In this document: positions 21,914 to 32,600 of the stretch, in pieces | How the letters are laid out: every line of letters begins with the position of its first letter | Numbering within the stretch: position 1 is the first letter of the stretch | Assembly (NCBI GenBank): GCA_006386115.1 | Contig: VFIW01000010.1 | Span: 620,001 to 684,000 of the forward strand | Length of the DNA: 64,000 nucleotides | Direction of reading: 5' to 3' | Source: Globisporangium splendens | Lineage: Eukaryota; Oomycota; Peronosporomycetes; Pythiales; Pythiaceae | Position numbers and translations under genes: made by a program | Notes under the pieces: model-generated | What the model saw: the letters and a program-made list of their open reading frames with translations, nothing else | What the model was told of the DNA's origin: nothing | Database searches by the model: none

Positions 21914-23511
21914 TGCGCAGCCAGCACTCGGCGCGGACTCTTGATGTAGCGGCCACGAGCAGCAGGAGTAGCAAGAGAAGCAGCAAGCGCGTGGGTATGC
22001 TTATCTACATCTCTCCCATTTCCAGCCATCGACCCAAGCATCGCGCCTCTTTGGAATCAGTTAGCAGAAGTGGGCGGTTTTACCGTCGTCAGTGGGAACG
22101 CTGCCACAAATTCACCATTGAGGAGAGCGATGCCTGATGCATATGCGCGCGCGAGGCAGGCAGACAAGGAGACGACGTATATGCAGCACGCTCCTGGTGG
22201 TCACATTCGCAGCGCCGACAGATGCGTACGCCAGATGGATCCATAGAGGCATGTGCCCAGATCAACAGCTTCAACTCGACACTGTGGGTAAAATTTCAAG
22301 AGGCTCTTTGGGCAATTTTGAAAAGACCTTTGTATCGGTAAAAAGGCTGACGTGTCTCTAGTTGATTGCCGTATATCTGTACTTGTATTTATTTATCAAT
22401 TGTCTTGAAGCCCTCGATTCTCGCCACCATCGTTTCGGAGAAAGAGACGGGGAAACTTTTTTTTCGACTCCCCTAGTCACTATCAAGCTCGTTTTTCATT
22501 CATAAATTACTGAAAGACCAAACTCTCCATGTTGCGTGCACTCAGTGTACACAAGTTACATTTGTTTCGTATCCCTCATTTCTCTATATTTCAACATTTG
22601 TCAGCTCAACCGTTTCTTTTTTTTTGGAGCAGTTGGTCGGCTGTTCGCTGTTTTTTTTTCAGCTTTACGGTGTGGAACCAGATCACTCTCTCTGTGGTCA
22701 TTCTATCACCAAATCAATTACAACAACAATAACTTTATATAGGAAAACAAACCAAGGGGTATACAATGTTTGTAAACAATTGGAAGCCACCACTGGCTTC
22801 CAGCGACATTATCGTGCATACAAGGTTATTATGCTTGCAGTATCGACTACAGAGAGAGCTATCGAAACTGTAACTAGCGGTCATGTGGCGCGAAGCAGAC
22901 GAGCCGTTTTCTCTCTCTCTATTCTGTCTCCTCTCTATTCGCGCCTCGATACAAAGTCGCATATAACAGAATATCGTTCGCAGCAAAGCCCCCTCCGCTC
23001 GCCCTCTATTCTGTGTGCCGCCTGCTGTTTTTGGCGCATTTAGCGATCGCTCGACACCTGCGCTACGTTTGTCTGATAGCAGGCAGTGGCATCGCGCGCC
23101 GCTCTCTATCACGCAGCTCGAAGATCCAGTCGCGCGCTTTCGTTGGCGTAGCCCCCTCGCTGTCTCTTCCCAGTGTCGTCGCTCTGTGCGTGTGGTGCGG
23201 CCGCCTATTATCGTAAAGGCGTCATCTGCCGCATTGGTTCCTGGTGATTAGAAGCGCAAGACAAGACGAGTGCCCGCCACTTGAGAAGAAGCCGCTGACG
23301 TTGCAGAAAGGAACGCGTTCGATCGACCGTCCCCTTCGATTTCCGTGCGAGGTTCGATATTTTGGTTGCCGTCTCTACCGGTCTGTTCTAATCTGTGGAA
23401 GGAGAGTGCGCGCTAAAAAAACGAACGCGCGGTTGAAGGCAGCGTAAGCATCGAGAGATAAAGTAAGAAGCGTCCAAGGCAGAGTGAGTGGCTCGAGAGA
23501 GAGAGAGAAAG
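21914..23511. other. Long intergenic region upstream of kinase gene
   Basis: About 1.6 kb, AT-richer than the flanks, with T-runs (22,620-22,660) and pyrimidine-rich tracts (22,910-22,935) and a GA repeat just before the kinase ATG (23,493-23,510). Open frames are short and look random. The left end must hold the promoter of the small membrane protein and the right end that of the kinase. Nothing else was recognised. Confidence 0.45.
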
Positions 23512-24901
23512 ATGCAGGAATGCTCGGAGGACCTGCAGAAGCAGTTGCGCGCGCTCGGCATCAGCGCCACGGACGACGTCTTCCGCACAGGCTCGGAGCA
23601 GTATGACCACAATGGTCTCAGCTCGCCGATCCCGCAGGAAGTGCACTTTATGAACGCCGAGCTGCGACGGTGTCAGATCGAGGGCGTCGGCATCGTGCTC
23701 TGCCTGTTCTCGGGGTCCGGCCACGTGTACGAGTTTGTGCGCACGCTGCGAAAGTGCATCTACGGCAAGGTGAAGCACGCCGTGCGCCTGCACATGACGC
23801 CGCATGGAACGTTCATGCGCACGAATTTTGAAGTCGCGATCAAGGTCATGAGCAAGGTACGACACGCACAATATACGCGTATATTTGCAAACATGCTGAT
23901 GCGCTGACAATAAATACGCGATTGGGCTGCCACTCTGTAGGCGATCATAGAAGAAGGTAATCTGCAGGAAAACCCGTTAGTAGAACTGGCAGCGCAGCAG
24001 TATCTGTCGCATCCTGGCCACGAAAACGTGTTGACCCTGGTACGTTTCCTATGCATTTCATTGCTCTGTTTCTTGCATAATGATGCTAACAAAAGCGGTT
24101 TGTGTGCATGTCAACAGATTGAGTGTTTGCACGACGCGGACTTCATTTATGCCGTGCTCCCGTTCTGCAACGGCGGCGAATTGTTCTCGGTCGTGGAAAG
24201 CGGCGGCGCCATGGACGAACGCGAGTGCCGCCACTGGTTCACGCAAGTGCTCGCCGGCTTGTCGTACTTGCAGAGTCGATACATTTGCCATCGCGACATG
24301 TCTTTGGAAAACGTGCTCCTCGATGGCGACATTTCCAAGGTAGGCATCATTCTCTTTCTGTTGGTATGTATCGTTCTGTGTCACGAACCAACTGAATATG
24401 CATTTGCTCTTGTAGATCATCGATTTTGGCCTTTCGATTGGTATTCCAGTAGATTCCCACGGCATGACGTACTCACTTCCTCCAGCAGGCGCCGTGGGCA
24501 AGATTTTTTACATGCCGCCTGAGGTGAGCCACCACTCCTATACACGTGTACGATGGGAAATGGAATGTTTATTATAATTGTGTGCGGACATTCTTGGAAA
24601 TCGTTAGATCTACCGCAACCAAGTTCCGTTCAATGGTTTCTCGGCGGATATCTGGTCGACGGGCGTGATGCTGTTCATTATGGTCACGGGTGCGCCGCCG
24701 TTTGAGCGTCCAGACGATGCCGACCCGCGCTTCCAGATGATCGCAAAAGGTCGACTGAGCGAGATGCTCGACTCGTGGGGCATGCACCACGTCTCGGGGA
24801 GCGTACGAGATCTGATGATGAAGATGCTGATCGTCGACGACCCATCGCGACGCTTAACAGTGGAGCAAATCGCAATGCATCCGTGGATCCGCGGCGGATA
24901 G
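23512..24901 (+). CDS. Protein kinase with atypical HRDMS catalytic loop
   Basis: Five exons (23512-23856, 23941-24039, 24118-24339, 24416-24523, 24608-24901), 355 residues, all junctions in phase. The ATP lysine is in FEVAIKVMSK; the catalytic loop is CHRDMSLENVLL; the metal motif is IIDFGLS; activation-segment end is FYMPPEIYR; ADIWSTGVMLFIMVTGAPPF and a final DPSRRLTVEQIAMHPW follow. In Ser/Thr kinases the residue two after HRD-hydrophobic is usually Lys (HRDxKxxN); here it is Ser. HRD Asp, the loop Asn and DFG Asp are present, so activity is possible. The N-lobe has a poor glycine loop (about IYGKVKHAV) and a ~90-residue N-terminal part with no recognised domain. HRDMSLEN-type kinases occur in oomycetes and alveolates. 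Subfamily not assigned. Confidence 0.83.
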
Positions 24902-25181
24902 AAGAAGAAAAAACAAAATGCACAAACACAAGCCGCGTACAAGAAATCGGGTCGGCCGTTCCCTCCCGTCCAAGAAAAAGCAAAGCCTCCTCGTGGAGAA
25001 GACCTCAACCTCTCTCTTTTTTCCCCCCCCTCTCGCGTTTAATAAATAGGTGTAGATGCTTCCTTGTCCAAGCACGAAAACCCCGTTCTAGATGCCCAAC
25101 GCTTTGTGCCCATTGCCCTCGTGTCTCATTGAATCCGTCTCATGCTTTTATAGTCGTCGTTATTGCTTCAGAACCCCCGTG

Positions 25182-25593
25182 TCAGCCCCAGTCGATGCGA
25201 CGGAAGAGAAATGCTTCAGGTGGCGCTGGGATCATGGACGGCGGGAGGCTCGCGACGTCGAATACTGTTGGTGGTGGAGCGTTACTACGCGGAGTCCTCG
25301 TTGCTGCAGGAAGTGGCTGCCAGGTCATTGGTGCAGGCTCACTGGGTGGTTGTGGTGCATTGGCGGCAGCAGCATGTTGCGCTTGATCTGAGCACAAGCA
25401 AGGAAGAGAGTGAGCTCTTGCAATTTGGACGCAGAACACAACGCGTGACACGTACATGCGTACCTGCGAAGCTGTCGTACCACAACTTGACGTTAGTCTT
25501 GTGGTTGCGTCCCTGGAAGTGCCGCCGCCGCGCGTCCTGCGAGTCGTCGAACGACTTCTGGCAATACTCGCACGTGAACTTGGCTTTCGCCAT
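25182..25593 (-). CDS. U1-C / ZMAT5-like C2H2 zinc finger protein
   Basis: Two exons (25593-25464, 25387-25182; intron 76 nt with GTACGC donor and CTCAG acceptor), 111 residues. The N-terminus FTCEYCQKSF-x8-RRRHFQGRNHKTNVKLWYD is a U1-type matrin zinc finger (C-x2-C-x12-H-x5-H). It resembles U1 snRNP protein C and also ZMAT5 (U11/U12-20K); the KLWYDSF end of the finger is closer to ZMAT5, but the CCCH finger of ZMAT5 is missing. The remainder is Pro/Ala-rich and ends in FLFRRIDWG. Either assignment makes it an snRNP protein that acts at the 5' splice site. It ends 280 bases from the convergent kinase gene and starts 135 bases downstream of SNF8. Confidence 0.75.
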
Positions 25594-25728
25594 TACAAAA
25601 TGGGAGCCAAGTGGATGCTTTGATTCCGATTAAGTACGAAATAATGTCCATCGTGTCGTGCAATGAGGCTTTTGATGTCGTATTTAATAACACTGGAGTT
25701 GTTGTATGTACATGGGAGAACAAAGCAA

Positions 25729-26892
25729 TTATGTGTAGGTGCCTGAGAGCGTGATGCTCGGGAAGAAGTAGGATGGCTCGTTCGTCTAGGTGCGCATGCA
25801 GATATAAAGGCAATGATTAGCAGCATATTTGGCATCAAGGCATGGATCAAGGGATCGTAAAATGGTTGATGCAATATCGCACCTGCTCGTCCACCCACGT
25901 CATTCCCTCGCGCAGCAATACGTTCAGCGCGAGCATGCTTCGCTTTTTGTCCCAGCCGAGCTCTCGCGCCAAGATGCCCGTGGTCACCATCCCGCCCGTG
26001 TTTTGCGCCAGCGACAGGATCGTTGCATGGTCGGAACTCAGGACAATGGGGACCGTGACGACCTTCACACAAAATATAGCATGATTGCGTTAGCATGACA
26101 TTGTGAGCCCCGCCATAAAAGAAGCCTCTTGGTGCAACGTTCAAGATCCAGGCAAACGAATTTGAAGTACCATTGTCCGTTCTTCCATCTCGATGAGCTG
26201 GAACCCTTCGCCGAGCACGCTCAGCTTCTTCACGGCGCGCTTGACGTCATCATCGGTGATTTTCTGATGAAAAGCAGGGATGTGACAATCAGATACTCCC
26301 GTTAGACTGGAACTTCAACTCGACTCAAAACCATGCAACTTTTGCTGCTGCATTTATCGCCGCACCTGCATCGTGGCGCTTCGTTTCTTCGCCAGCAGTC
26401 TCAGCAAATCGCTCATCCCTATCAGCCCGCCATTCTTCGGTCTGCATATGCATCAAAGAACAACAACCACAATGCCCACAAATTATAAGTTCACCAATTT
26501 CCTGAGTAATCAGCACGCACTTCGATGGACAGTCCAGTATCCACGGGACCTCGATACCTTGTGATAATGCACACTTCGATGATCTGCACGGCGAGTTCGT
26601 AGTAGAAGTCGCCGACGTCCAGGAGTTCGGACCAGAACCCTTTCTTGGACGCCAACGGGTCGACGCCGATGCGTGCGCACATGGTCTGGAACATCTTGCG
26701 GAACTCCGGGTCCTTCTTGATGTTGTTCTTGTACTTGACGGCGAACTGCTCCAAGTTGACTTTGAAGGACTCGAGCTGCGTCGTCACGTGCGCCATCTGC
26801 GACTCAGCTAGTTGGTCGCCCACCTCATTGAACTGCTTGGCCTGCTCCTGCTTCTTGCGCACCGCGCCGATGCCCACGCCGCGCCGCCGCAT
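25729..26892 (-). CDS. SNF8: ESCRT-II subunit SNF8/VPS22 (EAP30)
   Basis: Five exons (26892-26558, 26441-26366, 26263-26171, 26062-25883, 25785-25729) give 246 residues, close to the ~250 of other VPS22 proteins. The start [11 protein letters not shown] is the near-invariant N-terminus of the family. Then comes the helical hairpin ([20 protein letters not shown]), the signature [20 protein letters not shown] and [14 protein letters not shown], and the two winged-helix domains ([50 protein letters not shown]). With VPS25 and VPS36 it forms ESCRT-II, which sorts ubiquitinated cargo at endosomes. Intron 3 uses an AAG acceptor after a GCTAAC branch-like box; others are YAG. Divergent from SAR1. 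Confidence 0.93.
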
Positions 26893-26914
26893 GGTCGTCG
26901 CGCGTATCCCTTGA

Positions 26915-26943
26915 CGATGATGATGATGATGATGATGATGATG
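26915..26943. repeat. GAT trinucleotide microsatellite
   Basis: About ten tandem GAT units, 20 bases upstream of the SNF8 start codon, so probably within its 5' untranslated region (read there as ATC repeats). Likely length-polymorphic. Confidence 0.85.
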
Positions 26944-27153
26944 ACCTTCGTGTGCCTCTGAATTGCATCGATGAATTGCGACAAGAGCGATTCATTTTGT
27001 ATTTTTGAATTGCAGTCGACAAAAGATACACTACCATTTTAGCCAATCATCGCCTGTTTCGTGGATTTCTGCCAGCTCCAACGTCACGCCACATCGCTCG
27101 CCCCATTCTCTACCTCCTTCAGGAAAAAATGGCCACTTCCTCCGAACCCACTC

Positions 27154-27254
27154 GTAGTTTACGTCGTAAACTACACTGACACATTGTAACCTACGCGCAT
27201 CTGTATGCAAAGTATGCTGCAAAGACCAACAGCGCGTAAACTACGGTAATTTAC
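27154..27254. promoter_or_regulatory. Palindromic GTAGTTTACG / CGTAAACTAC motifs in SNF8-SAR1 promoter
   Basis: A 21-base perfect inverted repeat at 27154-27174 joins GTAGTTTACG and CGTAAACTAC with one central T. CGTAAACTAC recurs at 27235-27244, directly followed by the near copy GTAATTTACGTCG at 27246-27258. This sits between the divergent SNF8 (ESCRT-II) and SAR1 (COPII) genes. GTAAACTAC is also present at 49802-49810 upstream of ELF1. A transcription-factor site shared by housekeeping genes is inferred. Confidence 0.5.
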
Positions 27255-27517
27255 GTCGTCTTCGAACGTTCGATCCACCTTCCCCTCCCCTTTTTTTGGC
27301 GTCGCTCTCTCAGTCGGTTTTGTTTTGTTGCTGTTTTTTTCTCCTCTCTCTTCTCTCTCGTGGAAGGAAAAAAGGAGGGAGCTTCGCGTTCATTTCGGTT
27401 GCGTTCGCGGTCAGGAACAAAGCAAAAAGCAGCAACCGGTGGTTGGCTGCCTCCATTTATAAACAAGTCGCCTCGGTCTCCTTCTCCCCCGTCCGTCTCT
27501 TATATTCCTCCTCCATC

Positions 27518-28301
27518 ATGTTCATCTTTGACTGGTTCTACGGCGTGCTCGGATACCTCGGTACGTTCCTTATTGATCTGAAAGGAAAAGATACCATGAC
27601 TGTGGATCGACTGACTTGCGCTGATGTGTGGCTGGTTGCAGGCTTGTACCACAAGAATGCGAAGATCCTGTTTTTGGGTCTGGATAACGCCGGCAAGACG
27701 ACGCTGCTGCACATGCTCAAGGACGACCGCGTCGCTGTCCACGAGCCGACGTTGCATCCAAGTAAGTGTCGATACTCTTTTTTTTTTTTTTTTTTCCTTT
27801 TTTTTATATATTGTTTTCAGTGTGGAAGTGTGAAAAGATGTGCGCGCAGATGCTGAGTGTCTATGTGTTGATCTTTGACTGTGTTCAGACTCGGAGGAGT
27901 TGATCATTGGCAAGCTTCGTCTGCGCACATTCGACCTCGGTGGCCACGAGACGGCTCGCCGATTGTGGCGCGACTACTTTGCCACGGTGGACGGCGTGGT
28001 GTTCGTCGTGGACGCGTTGGACCGTGAACGTTTCCCCGAGTCGAAGCGCGAACTCGACACGCTGCTGGGCTACGACGAGCTGGCGAACGTGCCGTTCCTG
28101 GTGCTCGGCAACAAGATCGACGTGCCTCGTGCGGCGTCGGAGGACGAGCTCCGCAGCGCGTTGGGTCTGTACGAGACGTACGGCAAGGAAGCGCGTGGCG
28201 ACAAGGACGCCAGCATTCGTCCAATTGAATTGTACATGTGCTCGGTGGTGCGCCGAATGGGGTACGCCGATGGGTTCCGCTGGATGGCGCAATTCCTTTA
28301 G
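27518..28301 (+). CDS. SAR1: COPII small GTPase SAR1
   Basis: Three exons (27518-27560, 27642-27761, 27889-28301) give 191 residues, the usual SAR1 length. The N-terminal amphipathic helix with aromatic residues ([16 protein letters not shown]) inserts in the ER membrane; it replaces the myristoylated Gly of ARF. G-motifs are GLDNAGKT (P-loop), T in PTLHPNSEEL (switch I), DLGGHE (switch II, with His in place of Gln as in SAR1), NKID and the CSV motif ([10 protein letters not shown]). It starts COPII coat assembly at ER exit sites. Intron 2 carries an almost pure T-run of about 28 bases (27,778-27,805). Confidence 0.96.
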
Positions 28302-29692
28302 ATACTGGTTATTTGTCGCTCGCGCGCGGTTTGCTGTTTTTTTTTCTTGTTTTTTTGCTGTTGACCGCTATTGAGAAGAAGAGAAGAGGAGGACAACGAG
28401 AGAAAATATAAACAAGGAATTGCAGCAAACAGTTTTTTGACGATATGTTCTCTATTGGCTTGTGGGGCGATGGTGGCAACTGGATCACTGAAGATGCGCA
28501 AGAGTTCAACAATGCAGTGGCGTGTGGAGCTGCACGAGCACAGCGGCAATGTCCAGTTTGGTCAACAACGATCGTGAATATGCATGAAGGAAGAAAGAGA
28601 AGAAGATGAAAGTATGAAGATCGATGTGGAGATGACCTTTGCAGATCTGTTCATGCAAAGCGAAGAAAAAGGAAGAAGAAAATAATAAAAAGGAAGATGG
28701 AAGCCATGACGCCAGCGGCAGGAAGTGCTCCCACATCTTACGCCTGTCGGAGTGCGCGCTCCTTACATCAAGACGCTTGTCAAAGAAACGCCCACGTCCA
28801 TATTCACGTGCGCCATCTTGTTGTCTTCTTTCGCAAAGTGAAATCAATCACTCGCCCATTCTCGTGTGCCATCTCATTTTTTGTTTTGTGAACCTATTTC
28901 TACCTCTTTAATCCAATTCCCTCTTCAAACCGGCGTGAGAGCGTTTCGTGTTTCAAGCCGTTTCAACTCGTTTCACAGCCTCTATAAATGAGTATGTCCA
29001 TCCAAGGCTCCACAACTAATGCAGGTGAACCCGCATGCTTGACTATCTGTCCTCTCCGCGTTGCGTCCCGCAGGGCATCTTCATCATCGCTCCGTTATGC
29101 TTCATGTGCCTATTGTCTGTTGATTATACCGCCAGTCCATCGCACTTTCGTTTGCGCCACCCACTCGCGCACTCATCCCAATGGCGCGCTCCCGCTCTTC
29201 AACGTTCATGGCTGCCTGCCGCGCAGCCGCGCGCAATGAGCTGCAAAAAAGAACGAACCTTCTTCCTACACACACACACACAGAAAAATAGAGGGGAGAC
29301 TCCGAATAGTGGCCCCTCCACCCATACTGAAGCGCAGTGAGTCGCACCCATCCGCCACCGCATGCATTCCTTCTTCACCACTTAAATGTCAGTGCATAAA
29401 GGGAAAGGAGGGGTTGAAAGGAAACCAGAGCCAAGCGCGGCAGAGCCAAAGAGAAGAAGGAGGAGCCGCCGCGTCCATTCACGCTCGTCCCCATTACGTC
29501 GCTTCCTTCGTTCGTTTGTATTAGAGAGACACACCCGCATTTGTCTCGTTTTTCTCTCTCTCTCTCTCTCTCTCTTCGCTGTCTCTATCTCGCGCTCTCG
29601 TGCGCTCGCGAAGACGAAGGCGCTCTCCAACGCACTAGTGTCATTAGATACGCAGTGGACGCGGACTGGAAAGACCGCTCGATTGTGTGTAA
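28302..29692. other. Long intergenic region before kinesin gene
   Basis: About 1.4 kb with A/G-rich and pyrimidine-rich stretches. It includes a CA repeat (29,269-29,282) and a CT repeat (29,553-29,576). Open frames are short, arginine/serine-rich and not gene-like. The kinesin promoter is expected in the right half; its first exon is only 29 bases long. Confidence 0.45.
29553..29576 (+). repeat. CT dinucleotide microsatellite
   Basis: Twelve or so CT units about 120 bases upstream of the proposed kinesin start codon; pyrimidine-rich tracts are common near oomycete transcription starts, so it may be part of the core promoter or leader. Confidence 0.7.
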
Positions 29693-32600
29693 ATGCCGAT
29701 CCCTGCTGCGAATACGTCGAGGTGCGTCCTGTGTGATGCATCCATGCGGTCATGGCGTTATGTAATAAATGTGTGCACTTAACTTCCTATATTGTGGTAA
29801 TGCGGGGTGGTGAAATGTGTCATGTGGTGCTTACTTTTAAAATTCGTCATGGAATTTCTATGGACAACATGTAGAATCCCGCAATTGGGGCCGCGGAAAC
29901 CGAGCGCATCGCTTTCGAGGGGAACTTCGTTTCTTCAGCGTCCAGGGAGCATCGCTGCGTCGCGTCAGCAGCAGTCGAGTCTGCTACCGCCACAACCCAA
30001 CCACCCGCCAGTCCAGGCGAAATCCCCCCACCAGCATGTAAACGGCGGATCTGACGCGTCGTCGGGCATCGCGCCGCCGCGTTTCGCGCGCTCTCAGTCG
30101 ACGCCCACCACAGCTCGAGGATCGAATCAGGCTGCGGCTGCTCATGACGAGCGGCCTCAACTCACGATCCAAGTGCCGTCGCCTCTGCCTCATGGGATCG
30201 TCGGAAGTTCGTTGGGCAGCCGCAGTAGTCGAAGCGAGGGCGAAACCAGCGTGTCGTACCAGTCGCTGCTGCCGCTGTCTCCGTCGACCCACAACGACAA
30301 TATTCGTGTGCTGCTGCGTATTCGTCCACCGACTTCCGACATGAGACCGCACCACGAGCAGTCGCTCTCTCGACGATGCCTCGATGTTGCACCGGATGCC
30401 AAAGGCGTGACGCTTGCACCTTCAACTTTGCAGGAGAAACGCTTTGGGTTTGACCAAGTGTTTACGGAGACGAGCTCGCAGGAACAGATTTTCATGGACA
30501 TTGGTGTGACGGCGGTCGAAAACACGATCAACGGGTTCAACGGGTGTATCTTCGCGTACGGACAAACAGGTTCGGGGAAAACGTTCACGATGCTTGGCGG
30601 CACAGGTTCGGGAGACACGCAGGAACTACGAATGTCGCCGTTGCGGGGTCTGACTCCTCGTATTTTCGACCACTTGTTCGTTCGATTGAGTCAAGTGGCG
30701 ATGGAGAAAGGCGATGCGCTGGAGTACTCGCTTTCCTGTTCGTACCTGGAAATCTACAACGAGAAGATTTTCGACCTGCTGGAGGAAAGCGCCAACCCGC
30801 AACCAAAGTCGCTTCGTGAGGATGCCAAGAAAGAAGTTTACGTGGAGCAACTACGCGATGTGATGATTCAAACCGAGTCCGAAGCCATCGAGTGGCTGCA
30901 ATTTGGGTCCAGGAATCGTCGAATGGCGTCAACGGATATGAATCGAGAAAGTTCGCGATCCCACGCAGTGTTTACAATCAAATTGGTTCAAACAGAGCGC
31001 ATGGGGTCGGGTGTGATGTTTACTCGTCGATCGAATTTGCACTTGGTCGATCTTGCCGGATCAGAGAAGCAGCAGCAAACGAAAGCGGCTGGACAGCGTC
31101 TAAAAGAAGCAGCACAGATCAACAAGTCCTTATCTGCGCTCGGTAATGTGATTATGTCCCTAGTAGATGTATCGAATGGCCAGAAGCGCCACGTGCACTA
31201 TCGCGATTCCAAACTGACGTTTCTGTTGAAAGATTCGCTGGGCGGCAATGCGATCACGACAATTGTGGCAACGATTTCGGGCGAAGAGAAATACTTCAGT
31301 GAGACTCTGTCGACGTTGAAGTTTGCTCAGCGTGCAAAGTACATCAAGAACAAAGCTGTGCAGAACCAAGATTCAGATTCAATGGTGCCGCTCTTGAAAC
31401 AAGAGATTGAGCGATTGCGAGAAGAAATTGCGCAGCTGAAAATGGATCCATCATCCTCCATGGGTTCGTCTGCGGATACGTTCAAATCGTCGCCTACGTA
31501 TCACCACCACCAAGAGCAGCCACAAGCACCAGTGCAAGAGCCAAAGAAGAATCGTTGGGAGCCTGCGCTGGATGTGATGGACAAGCTGTTACGAGCCAGT
31601 GGAGCTGCTGCTCCAGCTGACCTTGAGGAGTACGAAGAGTGTAATCCGGTTGAGGTGCGATGCGAACGACTGGAGATGCTTTTGTATCGAATGATTTGTC
31701 GGTATGAAGAGCACAAAGAAATCGCATTTTCGTCAGACCGATTGCGCCACAAAAGTTCGTTTTTCCGACCGGTGGTTCCTATGAAATCGTTTATTCGAGC
31801 GCCAAAGAAGTACGGTGTCAAGCAGCAAAGCACGGAGAGTCAACAGAATCAACAGGAAGGACGTTTTATAAGTCCGGAGGAGGAAAAGGAAATCTTGGAA
31901 GAGATTGCTCGAGGCAACGAATTGGAGCGAGAAAACAATCTGATGCGCCAAGAGCTGTGTGAATTATTGGAATGGAAAGCGCTGGTCGAAGAAGAACGAA
32001 AGCATGGAAATCTGGACACGACCGGGTATTCTCATGCCACACCGGAGGAAGTACCTGTACAAAATCATAGTGAAGACCTTCTCGAGCTGCTGAATGTATA
32101 TCGAAACCTGTTTGATGAGATGTCTGAAGTGCTACAAGACAAGCGCCCGATGTTGTCAAGCCCGTCTAGCCCGCGCTCTGGATCATCGCTTACCGAGGAC
32201 AACTCGGTATCGTACGCTTCGGGAGGAGAAGAGGATGATGGTGATCGCGATGTGCGTGATAGTCCAACTGATGATAACGATATGGACAATTCCGAGGACG
32301 ACGACGTTAGTGAGACTTACCGAGAAATTCGTCGAGCTCATGATATTGGTCTCAAGTTTGAACGGAAGTTGGATCAATATCAAGATATCATCCAGCGTCT
32401 CGAGAAAGACTTAATGGCTACGCAAGATGAACTCGAGACGTCTAGTGCCGCAACTAAATTCGCTGAGTTCCAGTTGCAGCAGCTGCGTAATATGGCATCA
32501 GACGAGGAAGCTCGTCAGTCGGAGCTAGAGAGCTCGGTCTCAAAGCTTCGGTTGGAGATCGAAACGTTGACGGCTGCACTCTCTGCTGCTCAAGCAAGCA

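Noticed and set aside
29035..29765. Overlapping open frames between SAR1 and the kinesin gene.
   Set aside because: They are low-complexity, mostly lack ATG and no splice pattern joins them to the kinesin.
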